Assembly (NCBI GenBank): GCA_002450895.1
Contig: DKAR01000149.1
Coordinates: 1 to 18,841 of the forward strand
Source of the DNA: Proteobacteria bacterium UBA6921
Lineage (GTDB): Bacteria > Pseudomonadota > Gammaproteobacteria > SG8-11
DNA: 18,841 nucleotides
Reading direction: 5' to 3'
Below, one piece after another: positions 6,842-13,909 of the stretch. The translations under genes and the position numbers were made by a program. Under the pieces are notes generated by a model, which made no database searches, was not told the DNA's origin, and saw nothing but the letters and a program-made list of their open reading frames with translations. Positions within the stretch are counted from its first letter, which is position 1. Every line of letters starts with the position of its first letter.

Positions 6842-7746
6842 AGTGTCTCCATCAATGTGGCCATGCGCGCTCGCAATTCTGCGTTGGGCAACCGGCCGCG
6901 CGCCGCCTCCATGTTTTCGATCGCATGAGCGGGATTGCGTGTGGCCGGTATGGCGCACGTGACCGCGGGATGCGCGACGATGAACTTCAAAAAGAATTGC
7001 GCCCAGGTGGTGGCATCGAATTCCGCGGCCCACTCGGGCAGAGGTTTGCCGCGCACACGATCAAACAATCCGCCACGTTGAAACGGGCGATTGCAGATCA
7101 CGGCGATTCCGCGCTCCGCGGCGAGCGGCAGCAGACGTTGCTCGACGTCACGATCAACGACGTTGTAGGTGAACTGCACGAAATCGAATTTCTCGCGCAT
7201 GAGGGCCTGTTCCATTTCTTCGTGGCGCCGGCCGTGCGACGTGGTGATGCCGATGTAACGTATGCGCCCGTCGGCTTTCCACTGTTTGAGTGTCTCGATG
7301 TGTGTTTCCCAGTCCAGCATGTTGTGGATTTGCATCAGGTCAAACGTCGGCACGCCCCAGAGCCGTTGCGACGCTTCCATTTGCTTGATGCCGAGCCAGC
7401 GCCCGGGGGTCCAGACTTTCGTCGCCGCGAATATGCGCTCCGGTTGGGTGATCTGTTTCAGGCAGACTCCGATTGTTGCTTCCGAGTCTCCGTACATCGG
7501 TGATGAGTCCAGCAATTTACCGCCATGGTCAAGGAAGGCCTGCAAGACGGGAGTGCGTTGTGTGCGCTCGGACTCGTCGCGAATGTCGAAGGTCAGCCAG
7601 GTGCCCATACCAATCGCCGGGATTTGCTCGCCGGTGCTGGGAATCGCGCGGCGTAACAGCGCGGGCGGCTCCGCGTGCGCCCGACCGGGCAGGTACGGAA
7701 GCGCGGCGAGTGTTGCAACCCACTGGAGGAATGTCCGACGTTGCAT
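6838..7746 (-). CDS. Exported aldo/keto reductase with twin-arginine-type leader
   Basis: This 302-residue protein has an AKR barrel with the catalytic tetrad in order: Asp80 (LLDSS), Tyr85 (PMYGDSE), Lys110 (AATKVW) and His141 (LMQIHNM). The family reduces carbonyls with NAD(P)H. Unusually, it begins MQRRTFLQWVATLAALPYLP and then has GRAHA before the mature part, which looks like a Tat signal peptide with paired Arg. That would place the folded, cofactor-loaded enzyme in the periplasm. A longer frame starting nine codons upstream exists, but the twin-Arg leader favours ATG 7746. It is the first gene of a two-gene unit with the small lipoprotein and diverges from pirin. Confidence 0.88.
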   Translation of the reverse strand: MQRRTFLQWVATLAALPYLPGRAHAEPPALLRRAIPSTGEQIPAIGMGTWLTFDIRDESERTQRTPVLQAFLDHGGKLLDSSPMYGDSEATIGVCLKQITQPERIFAATKVWTPGRWLGIKQMEASQRLWGVPTFDLMQIHNMLDWETHIETLKQWKADGRIRYIGITTSHGRRHEEMEQALMREKFDFVQFTYNVVDRDVEQRLLPLAAERGIAVICNRPFQRGGLFDRVRGKPLPEWAAEFDATTWAQFFLKFIVAHPAVTCAIPATRNPAHAIENMEAARGRLPNAELRARMATLMETL

Positions 7747-7853
7747 ATGGCCGAGTGTACACCCGCGGATCACATTGCTCTGTACGGGTGAACCCGGGTT
7801 GTGTTGAACTGTCGTTCCTTGATTGTCGACCGAACATGTTGCGGGAGCATGTC
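7747..7853. promoter_or_regulatory. Divergent spacer between aldo/keto reductase and pirin genes
   Basis: The 107-base spacer must hold promoters for both directions. It contains a perfect ten-base palindrome, AACCCGGGTT at 7791-7800, and an inverted repeat CACCCG (7760-7765) / CGGGTG (7785-7790). These are operator candidates only. I could not define confident -35/-10 pairs. Confidence 0.35.
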
Positions 7854-8879
7854 ATGAGCCAAGATGCCGTCATCCGAACGTGGTCCCTGGGATTCCAGTG
7901 GGAAACGGTCGACCCATTTCTGTTCTGCGTGCATCACGAAGATGCCTATCCCGCCGGAAATGAAAAGTATGGTCCGAATGCGTCGCTGGCCGGGCGAAAA
8001 ATTGGAAACGACTTTGAGGGGATCGACGGCTGGCGCATGTATCACGGCGATGTGATTCCGGGATTTCCGGTGCATCCGCATCGCGGATTCGAAACCGTCA
8101 CGATTGTGCGCAAGGGGCTGGTCGATCATGCCGACTCGCTCGGTGCGGCCGGTCGTTATGGCGGTGGCGATGTCCAGTGGATGACCGCGGGCGCGGGGGT
8201 GCAGCATTCGGAAATGTTTCCGCTTTTGCACGGCGATCGCGACAACACGATGGAGCTGTTTCAGATCTGGTTGAACCTTCCCGCCAAAAACAAAATGGTG
8301 AAGCCGCACTTTTCCATGTTCTGGCGCGAATCGATGCCGCGCGTCACGATGCAGGATGTTAACGGCCACAAAATTGAAATTGACGTGATTGCCGGTGAAG
8401 TCGCCGGAGTGAAGGCGCTCGCGCCGCCTCCGGATTCGTGGGCCTCTGAATCCGACAGCCAGGTGGCGATCTGGCTGATTAGTCTGTCGCCCGGAGCGCA
8501 GTGGACGCTTCCCGCCACGGTCGCCGGCGTGAATCGTACGCTGTATTTTCACGGCGGCGATTCACTGCGCGTGGCCGGGCACAAATTAAGCGAACGCACC
8601 GGAGTGGCATTGCGCCCGGAATTGAGTGTTGCAGTCCAGAGCGGCGGCACTGAAGCGCACCTGTTGCTATTGCAGGGTCGCCCGATTGCGGAACCGGTGG
8701 TGAGCTACGGTCCCTTCGTGATGAATTCGCGTGAGCAGATCGAACAGGCCTTCACCGACTATCGGCGCACCGGCTTTGGCGGCTGGCCCTGGCCGCGCCA
8801 CGACCAGATTCATGATCCGGCACGTGGGCGCTTCGCCAAGCACGTCGACGGGCGCGTGGAAGAACCCGGCGGAAGGTAA
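7854..8879 (+). CDS. Pirin family protein
   Basis: This 341-residue bicupin has the pirin metal site: His74 and His76 in VHPHRGFETVTIV, and His118 and Glu120 in MTAGAGVQHSEM. Pirins bind iron or another metal; some bacterial members act as quercetinase-like dioxygenases and others regulate metabolism or stress responses, so the activity here is unknown. The protein is longer than short pirins (about 230-290), and the C-terminal part contains the second cupin plus a tail ending EEPGGR. ATG 7854 has a GGGAG site at suitable distance; ATG 7836 is an in-frame alternative. The ABC exporter gene follows within about 20-30 bases, so the two are likely co-transcribed. Confidence 0.9.
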   Translation: MSQDAVIRTWSLGFQWETVDPFLFCVHHEDAYPAGNEKYGPNASLAGRKIGNDFEGIDGWRMYHGDVIPGFPVHPHRGFETVTIVRKGLVDHADSLGAAGRYGGGDVQWMTAGAGVQHSEMFPLLHGDRDNTMELFQIWLNLPAKNKMVKPHFSMFWRESMPRVTMQDVNGHKIEIDVIAGEVAGVKALAPPPDSWASESDSQVAIWLISLSPGAQWTLPATVAGVNRTLYFHGGDSLRVAGHKLSERTGVALRPELSVAVQSGGTEAHLLLLQGRPIAEPVVSYGPFVMNSREQIEQAFTDYRRTGFGGWPWPRHDQIHDPARGRFAKHVDGRVEEPGGR

Positions 8880-8906
8880 TCGCACCAAGATCACGAAGTG
8901 ACGTCG

Positions 8907-10673
8907 ATGAATCCGCTGCGCCGTTTGTTCAATTATGCACGCCACTATCGTGGCGATGTTGTCATTGCGTCGATCTACTCGTTCCTGAACAAACTGTTCG
9001 ATGTGTTGCCGGAAATCCTGATCGGCGTCGCGGTGGATGTCGTCGTCAACCAAAAACAATCGTTCGTTGCGAAGCTCGGCATCGAAGATCCCAAGCAGCA
9101 GATTGTCTTGTTGGCCGTGTTGACCGTCATCATTTGGATCGGCGAATCCTGGTTTGAATATCTGTACAGCCTGAAGTGGCGCAACCTGGCGCAGAATCTC
9201 CAGCACGACATGCGCATGGAAGCCTACCAGCATGTACAGAAGCTGGAGATGGCTTACTTCGAACGCAATCGCACCGGCAATCTGCTCGCCATTCTCAACG
9301 AAGATATCAATCAGATGGAGCGCTTTCTCAATGGCGGGGCGAATGATCTGATTCAGGTGTTCTTCGGGTCCATGATGGTTGGTGCGGTGTTCTTTGCGCT
9401 GACCAGCCAGTTGGCATTCCTTGCGTTGGTTCCGGTGCCGTTCATTTTGTACGGTGCGTTCTGGTTTCAGGCGCGACTCGCGCCACGTTATACCGCCGTG
9501 CGTGAAGCGGCCGGCGCACTTGCGGCGCGGTTGAACAACAATCTCACCGGCATCGCGACGGTGAAGGCCTACACGGCGGAAGACTACGAAGCGGATCATA
9601 TCCGCGCGGGCTCCGATGCCTATCGCGCGCGCAATGCGGAAGCGATCCGCTGGTCTTCCGCAATCACGCCGGTGATTCGCATGGCCATTCTCGCGGGCTT
9701 CACCGTGACATTGTTGTACGGCGGGTTCATGGCATTGAACGGCGAGATCGGCGTCGGCAGTTACTCCGTGCTCGTGTATCTGACGCAGCGCTTGCTCTGG
9801 CCGTTAACGCGCCTTGCGGAAATGACCGACCTGTATCAGCGCTCCATGGCGTCGATCCAGCGCGTGATGGACTTGCTGCAAAATCCGGTGACGATTACCT
9901 ACGACGGCAAACATGTTCCGGTGAGCGCGGTGCGCGGGGAGCTTGAATTCGATCACGTGAAATTTTCTTACGATGGCAGCAATTCCGCGGCGATCGATGA
10001 ATTGAGCGTGCGCGTGCCGGCGGGTGAGACGGTGGCGTTTGTCGGTGGAACCGGCGGTGGCAAGAGCACGTTGACGAAACTGCTGTTGCGCTTTCATGAA
10101 CCGCAGCAGGGACAGATCCGGCTCGACGGACAGTCCATCAGCGAAATCCGTTTGCAGGATCTGCGGCGTGCGATTGGTTACGTGGCACAGGATACGTTTC
10201 TCGCCGATGCCAGCGTGGCGGAGAACATTGCCTACGGGATGAAAGACGTTCCGCGTGACGCCGTCATGTCTGCCGCAAAGGCGGCCGAAGCGCATGATTT
10301 CATCAGTGCGCTGCCCAAAGGCTACGACACGCAAGTCGGCGAGCGCGGCATGAAGTTGTCGGGCGGCCAGCGGCAACGGCTCGCGCTTGCGCGTGCCATT
10401 TTGAAGAATCCGCCCATTCTTGTATTGGATGAGGCGACGTCGGCGGTCGATAACGAAACGGAAGCGGCGATCCAGCGTTCGCTGGATCGATTGGTCGTCG
10501 GACGCACGAGTTTGATCATTGCGCATCGTCTCTCGACGGTGCGGCATGCGCATCAGATTCATGTGCTTGAGAAAGGAAAAATTGTGGAATCAGGAACTCA
10601 TGATGCGCTGGTTGCGCGCGGCGGCATCTATGCAGCGCTGTGGCGATTGCAGACGGGTGAGCGCGCTTCCTGA
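8907..10673 (+). CDS. ABC exporter, fused permease and ATPase (MsbA/ABCB type)
   Basis: This 588-residue half-transporter has an N-terminal six-helix membrane domain (about residues 1-310) and a C-terminal ATPase. Walker A is GGTGGGKST (about 380-388), the signature is LSGGQ (484-488), Walker B is ILVLDEA with Asp508-Glu509, and the switch His is about 540 in AHRLST. Such proteins dimerise in the inner membrane and export lipids, drugs or peptides; no substrate marker is visible, and there is no N-terminal peptidase domain. A GTG at 8898 would add three residues, and neither start has a strong ribosome binding site. It sits after pirin and 12 bases before the thioredoxin-like gene. Confidence 0.92.
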   Translation: MNPLRRLFNYARHYRGDVVIASIYSFLNKLFDVLPEILIGVAVDVVVNQKQSFVAKLGIEDPKQQIVLLAVLTVIIWIGESWFEYLYSLKWRNLAQNLQHDMRMEAYQHVQKLEMAYFERNRTGNLLAILNEDINQMERFLNGGANDLIQVFFGSMMVGAVFFALTSQLAFLALVPVPFILYGAFWFQARLAPRYTAVREAAGALAARLNNNLTGIATVKAYTAEDYEADHIRAGSDAYRARNAEAIRWSSAITPVIRMAILAGFTVTLLYGGFMALNGEIGVGSYSVLVYLTQRLLWPLTRLAEMTDLYQRSMASIQRVMDLLQNPVTITYDGKHVPVSAVRGELEFDHVKFSYDGSNSAAIDELSVRVPAGETVAFVGGTGGGKSTLTKLLLRFHEPQQGQIRLDGQSISEIRLQDLRRAIGYVAQDTFLADASVAENIAYGMKDVPRDAVMSAAKAAEAHDFISALPKGYDTQVGERGMKLSGGQRQRLALARAILKNPPILVLDEATSAVDNETEAAIQRSLDRLVVGRTSLIIAHRLSTVRHAHQIHVLEKGKIVESGTHDALVARGGIYAALWRLQTGERAS

Positions 10674-10685
10674 TAGAGTTTGCCT

Positions 10686-11195
10686 ATGAAATTGTTGATC
10701 CGTTCTTTTGTTGTTTTGTTGTTGTCGGCTGCAACGGCCCTGGCCGGTACGCCGGGCGAGGTCACGCCGGGCAATACGCTGCGCAACGCAAAGCTGTATG
10801 GCTTCGCGGGAGATTTTCGATGGCTGGATGAATTCCGCGGCAAACCGCTCATTATTAATGTGTGGGCGAGCTGGTGCGGACCCTGCCGTTCCGAGATGGG
10901 CGCGCTGGAGCGTTTGTCAAAGCGCTACGGTGGAAAACAATTCAATATCATCGGTATTTCCACGGACGATGATGCAAACGCCGCCTATGCTTTTATCATG
11001 AAGTCCGGCATTACTTTCGATAACTACCTCGACCACAATCTCACGCTCGAAAACATGCTCGGCGCCAACACGATTCCGTTGACGCTACTGATCGATGCGC
11101 AAGGTCGCGTCCTTGAGAAAGTCCGCGGCGCACAAGCGTGGGACAGTCCGGAACTTGTTGAATTCATCGCACGCACATTCCGTGTAAAGCTATAA
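10686..11195 (+). CDS. Exported TlpA-like thioredoxin-fold protein
   Basis: This 169-residue protein begins with a signal peptide (MKLLIRSFVVLLLSAATALA, cleavage after about residue 20). The redox motif WCGPC has Cys64 and Cys67, and the cis-proline loop is NTIPLTLLIDAQGR. TlpA/ResA-type proteins reduce disulfides in the periplasm, for example in cytochrome c maturation or stress repair. A TTG at 10680 is in frame, but ATG 10686 gives the cleaner signal peptide. It follows the ABC exporter by 12 bases and is probably in the same transcript. No cytochrome c maturation genes are in the window, so the partner protein is unknown. Confidence 0.9.
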   Translation: MKLLIRSFVVLLLSAATALAGTPGEVTPGNTLRNAKLYGFAGDFRWLDEFRGKPLIINVWASWCGPCRSEMGALERLSKRYGGKQFNIIGISTDDDANAAYAFIMKSGITFDNYLDHNLTLENMLGANTIPLTLLIDAQGRVLEKVRGAQAWDSPELVEFIARTFRVKL

Positions 11196-11210
11196 ACGCT
11201 GCGTATTTCT

Positions 11211-11220
11211 GACAATTGTC
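11211..11220. repeat. Perfect ten-base palindrome GACAATTGTC
   Basis: The palindrome lies in the 57-base gap between the thioredoxin-like gene and the PEBP gene, about 33 bases before the latter's start. It could be an operator half or chance. Confidence 0.4.
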
Positions 11221-11252
11221 GTTGGCTTGCCGGTGCGTGACGATGAGCCACC

Positions 11253-11723
11253 ATGGCAATGATCCTTACATCACCCGCGTTTGACTCCGGTCAGGACATC
11301 CCTGCCGTCTACTCGTGCGAGGGAAAGAACATTTCACCGCCGCTGCAATGGAGCGGCGCGCCGCCAGAAACGCGGAGTTATGTTTTGATCGCGGACGATC
11401 CGGATGCGCCCGATCCAAAAGCGCCGCGTACGATTTGGGTCCACTGGATCGTGTACAACATTCCCGTGACTACGACCCAGTTTCCGGAAGCGGTCAGTCA
11501 CCTCCCGTCGGGTGCTCGCCAAGGAGTCAATGATTTTCACAACGTCGGATACGGAGGCCCGTGTCCGCCGATCGGCCGTCATCGATATTTCTTCCGGTTG
11601 TATGCATTGAATTCCATGTTGCCTGACCTGGGCGCAGTGACGCGCCAGCAGTTGGAACGCAAGATGACCGGACACGTGCTGGAAGAGGCAACCATCATGG
11701 GTGGCTATCGAAAGCGCCACTGA
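11253..11723 (+). CDS. PEBP family protein (YbhB/YbcL, Raf-kinase-inhibitor-like)
   Basis: The 156-residue protein matches bacterial YbhB/YbcL: LTSPAFDSGQDIP at the start, the ligand-site motif DDPDAPDP at residues 48-55, WVHWIVYNIP at 62-71, and GPCPPIGRHRYFF at 102-114. These proteins bind anionic ligands such as phosphate groups; their bacterial role is unclear. No signal peptide is present, so it is probably cytoplasmic. A second ATG at 11259 would also fit the family. It lies 57 bases after the thioredoxin-like gene and could be the last gene of that unit or have its own promoter. Confidence 0.92.
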   Translation: MAMILTSPAFDSGQDIPAVYSCEGKNISPPLQWSGAPPETRSYVLIADDPDAPDPKAPRTIWVHWIVYNIPVTTTQFPEAVSHLPSGARQGVNDFHNVGYGGPCPPIGRHRYFFRLYALNSMLPDLGAVTRQQLERKMTGHVLEEATIMGGYRKRH

Positions 11724-11800
11724 AGTGTTTGCGTCTGCGGTTTCGTTGTTCGCCGCATGCGACGATTTCGCATGAGTGCTTTTCATTGGAGAAACATTCT

Positions 11801-12460
11801 ATGACTACGAAAAACAAGATGGGTGCAATGGCAGTGGCTGCTTCAGTGTTGTTGCTAACCGCGACCGGTGTTTTGGCTGACCCGTCGCCGCAGCGCGGCT
11901 GGATGATGGACGACGCACAGCGCGAACAGATGATGCGTGAATATGGTCCCGGCATGATGGGACCCGGAATGATGGGTCCCGGCTACGGATATGGGTATGG
12001 ATATGGCGACGGAAGTGGTTACGGATACGGCTACGGTGGGCACGGTCGCCACATGATGGGTCCTGGAATGATGGGCCCGGGGATGATGGGACCCGGAATG
12101 ATGGGACCCGGAATGATGGGACCCGGAATGATGATGGGCATGGGCCCCATGATGGCGGTTTTCGACGATCTGAATCTAACCAAGGATCAGCGCAGCAAGA
12201 TCTGGCAATTGCGGCGTGAACTGCGCGACCAACACATGAAGCTGATGGACCGCATGTGGGAAGAATCAGAAAAAATGCAGGATCTGTGGGAAAAGGAAAA
12301 GCCGGATGCGAAGGAAATCGGGAAAGCGTATGACCGCGTTTTCGCAATGCAGCGCGAAATGATCGAACAGAGCGTGACGTTCAAAAACAAATTGTCGGAT
12401 ATTCTCAACGACGAGCAGCGCAAGAAGTTGAAGGAAATGGGTCCGCGCTGGATGGATTAG
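11801..12460 (+). CDS. Met-rich periplasmic Spy/CpxP-like protein
   Basis: This 219-residue protein starts with a signal peptide (cleavage near residue 26, VLA|DP) after a TGGAG ribosome binding site. Two MMGPG units (residues 52-61), a Gly-Tyr stretch (about 62-81) and five more MMGPG units (85-109) follow. The C-terminal half is helical and opens with NLTKDQRSKIWQLRRELRDQ, the LTxxQ motif of Spy/CpxP periplasmic chaperones (Leu126, Thr127, Gln130). Spy-type proteins protect envelope proteins under stress. Met-rich runs in periplasmic proteins often bind Cu(I) or Ag(I), so a metal role is plausible but unproven. Typical Spy proteins lack such a long Met/Gly/Tyr insert. Confidence 0.85.
   Translation: MTTKNKMGAMAVAASVLLLTATGVLADPSPQRGWMMDDAQREQMMREYGPGMMGPGMMGPGYGYGYGYGDGSGYGYGYGGHGRHMMGPGMMGPGMMGPGMMGPGMMGPGMMMGMGPMMAVFDDLNLTKDQRSKIWQLRRELRDQHMKLMDRMWEESEKMQDLWEKEKPDAKEIGKAYDRVFAMQREMIEQSVTFKNKLSDILNDEQRKKLKEMGPRWMD
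11954..11983. repeat. Two 15-base units encoding MMGPG
   Basis: Units ATGATGGGACCCGGA at 11954 and a near copy at 11969 encode MMGPG twice. They are the same unit as the larger array at 12053 and are separated from it by the Gly-Tyr coding stretch. Confidence 0.85.
12053..12127. repeat. Five tandem 15-base units encoding MMGPG
   Basis: Units start at 12053, 12068, 12083, 12098 and 12113. The last three are identical (ATGATGGGACCCGGA) and the first two differ at a few mostly third codon positions. The unit length keeps the reading frame, so slippage would change the number of Met pairs without breaking the protein. Confidence 0.9.
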
Positions 12461-12488
12461 GTTTTTCGAAGTGGTCGTTGTTATTGAT

Positions 12489-12520
12489 GTAGCGGGGCAG
12501 GCACCGGCCTGTCCCGGGGT
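12489..12520. repeat. REP-like hairpin with GTAG head
   Basis: GTAG at 12489-12492 is followed by an imperfect palindrome: CGGGGCAGGC (12493-12502) pairs with GCCTGTCCCG (12507-12516) around a four-base loop, with one G-T pair. A GTAG head plus GC-rich stem resembles the REP elements mobilised by RAYT (TnpA-REP) transposases. It lies 29 bases after the Spy-like gene and could also slow transcription there, though no T-run follows. Confidence 0.5.
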
Positions 12521-12585
12521 CGTCCGCAAAGTTTTCTTTTCGCGCCCGTACTAGAATTCAGAAAACCGGCGAGCGCGTATCGATC

Positions 12586-13101
12586 ATGGAATTTTCCGAA
12601 CTGCAGCGATTCACCCAACGATGGTTATGGGTTCTGTTGATCGCTGGCGGCGTTGTCGCCGTATCGGTATTTGGACACGGCCTCGTCCAGCAACTGATCC
12701 TTGAGCGTCCCTGGGGTGATCGTCCGATTTCCGACTCCGCGCTGATTATGGTGAGTGTTGTGGTGACTCTTTTCGTGTTTGGGATGATCTACATCTTCTG
12801 GCAGTTGCGTCTTCACACGGTAGTGGATGACGAAGGAATCTTTGTACGATTTGTTCCGTTTCCCGGATCACGGATTTTGTTTTCAGAAATTCAGTCGTGC
12901 GAAGCACGGACGTACCGCCCGCTCTACGAATATGGTGGATGGGGGATCAAATGGGGTCGGAGTGGAAAGGCGTTTAACATCAGCGGTGACCGCGGCGTGC
13001 AACTGGTCATGAAAGACGGCAAACGAATTCTGATCGGTTCGCAGCGCGCGGATGAGCTCGCAGCGGCCATTCGTTCTCGTCTTGCACTTAGAGCCGGCTG
13101 A
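12586..13101 (+). CDS. Two-TM conserved protein (DUF6141-like)
   Basis: This is a 171-residue protein with two membrane helices, about residues 13-37 and 49-72, followed by a beta-rich cytoplasmic domain of about 95 residues. Conserved-looking patterns are VDDEGIFVRFVPFPG, RPLYEYGGWGIKWG and NISGDRGVQLVMKDGKRILIGSQ, which resemble the PH-like domain of DUF6141-type proteins. The function is unknown. The start is ATG 12586, giving MEFSELQRFTQRWLW. It stands after the REP-like hairpin and 31 bases before the peroxiredoxin start, so co-transcription with peroxiredoxin is possible. The family name is given with moderate certainty. Confidence 0.82.
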   Translation: MEFSELQRFTQRWLWVLLIAGGVVAVSVFGHGLVQQLILERPWGDRPISDSALIMVSVVVTLFVFGMIYIFWQLRLHTVVDDEGIFVRFVPFPGSRILFSEIQSCEARTYRPLYEYGGWGIKWGRSGKAFNISGDRGVQLVMKDGKRILIGSQRADELAAAIRSRLALRAG

Positions 13102-13132
13102 TATTTTCTTGGCGCGCTGCGCTGGATGCTGC

Positions 13133-13732
13133 ATGATCAATACACTGAAGAATCGGATCCTGGCTTGTGCATCGGATATGCGACTTTGTCTCAAAGTGCT
13201 GCGAGTTGTTGTCGCGTTGCTTGCCGGAATCGCGATTGCATTCCAGGCGACCGCGGAGGACGGAACATTGGGCATCGGTGATATGGCGCCGGATTTTTCT
13301 CTGCCTGATCAGGCCGGCGCAAAACGTTCACTCGGTGAGTTTCGTGGAAGGTGGATCGTTCTGTATTTTTATCCGAAGGACGATACGCCCGGTTGCACCA
13401 CGGAGGCCTGCGCGCTGCGAGATGATTATCTGGGCCTGAGTGAACTGGGCGCCCAGATCCTTGGAGTGAGTCTTGATAGTGCGGAAAGCCATGCGGCATT
13501 CACCAAGAAACATGGCCTTCCATTTCCGCTGCTCGTAGATGAGGGCGGGCAGGTTGCTGAAAAGTATGGGGCACTTTGGGGAATATGGCCGCTCCGGTAC
13601 GCCAAACGCCACACCTTTGTGATCAATCCCGAGGGAAAAATCGTTCAGATTTATCGCAAAGTGGACCCGAAATCACACAGTCAGCAGCTGATCTCGGACC
13701 TGCGGTCCCTGCAGCAGGCTCCTTCACCCTGA
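13133..13732 (+). CDS. Exported BCP-type peroxiredoxin
   Basis: From ATG 13133 the protein has 199 residues. The core DFSLPDQAGAKRSLGEFRGR, then YFYPKDDTPGCTTEACALRD, is the bacterioferritin-comigratory (PrxQ) type; peroxidatic Cys88 and resolving-type Cys93 are five apart as in E. coli BCP. These enzymes reduce peroxides using thioredoxin-like donors. Unusually, a hydrophobic leader (VLRVVVALLAGIAIAFQATA) precedes the domain, so the product is likely periplasmic. ATG 13178 gives a more compact signal peptide, while ATG 13133 has a better-spaced GGA site; the true start is open. A TlpA-like thioredoxin encoded 2 kb upstream is a possible reductant by inference. Confidence 0.88.
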   Translation: MINTLKNRILACASDMRLCLKVLRVVVALLAGIAIAFQATAEDGTLGIGDMAPDFSLPDQAGAKRSLGEFRGRWIVLYFYPKDDTPGCTTEACALRDDYLGLSELGAQILGVSLDSAESHAAFTKKHGLPFPLLVDEGGQVAEKYGALWGIWPLRYAKRHTFVINPEGKIVQIYRKVDPKSHSQQLISDLRSLQQAPSP

Positions 13733-13909
13733 CTTCGTTGTACCTCTTGGTTAGTAGTTGCAGAAATACCGATATTTCCTGGTGACGCAGATTTCGCGTT
13801 TCAAGCGATTCACACCGTTGGCGCGAAATTCTTCTCTATAAACGTGTTAGAGGAGTCGCGAGTTTGAGCCGATAACGATCCATACTCGTCTCAACCGCAC
13901 GCGGCTGAA
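13733..13909. promoter_or_regulatory. Upstream region of the histidine kinase gene
   Basis: The 177-base gap holds an exact inverted repeat, ATTTCGCG at 13791-13798 and CGCGAAAT at 13822-13829, with 23 bases between arms. It overlaps the area just before a TATAAA hexamer at 13837-13842 that could be a -10 box; no well-spaced -35 is clear. The repeat could be an operator or a hairpin. An AGAGGAG sequence at about 13849-13855 is too far from ATG 13910 to be its ribosome binding site. Confidence 0.35.

Noticed and set aside
8667..9599. Minus-strand open frame (310 codons) opposite the pirin and ABC exporter genes
   Set aside because: Both plus-strand genes have diagnostic motifs across this span; the antisense product is not protein-like.
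11954..12127. Regularly spaced short repeats, considered as a CRISPR-like array
   Set aside because: The 15-base units are contiguous, have no spacers, and encode an in-frame MMGPG repeat.
13849..13875. AGAGGAG followed by a TTG start giving a three-codon leader peptide before the kinase
   Set aside because: Too short and not in frame with the kinase; no sign of an attenuator stem pair.
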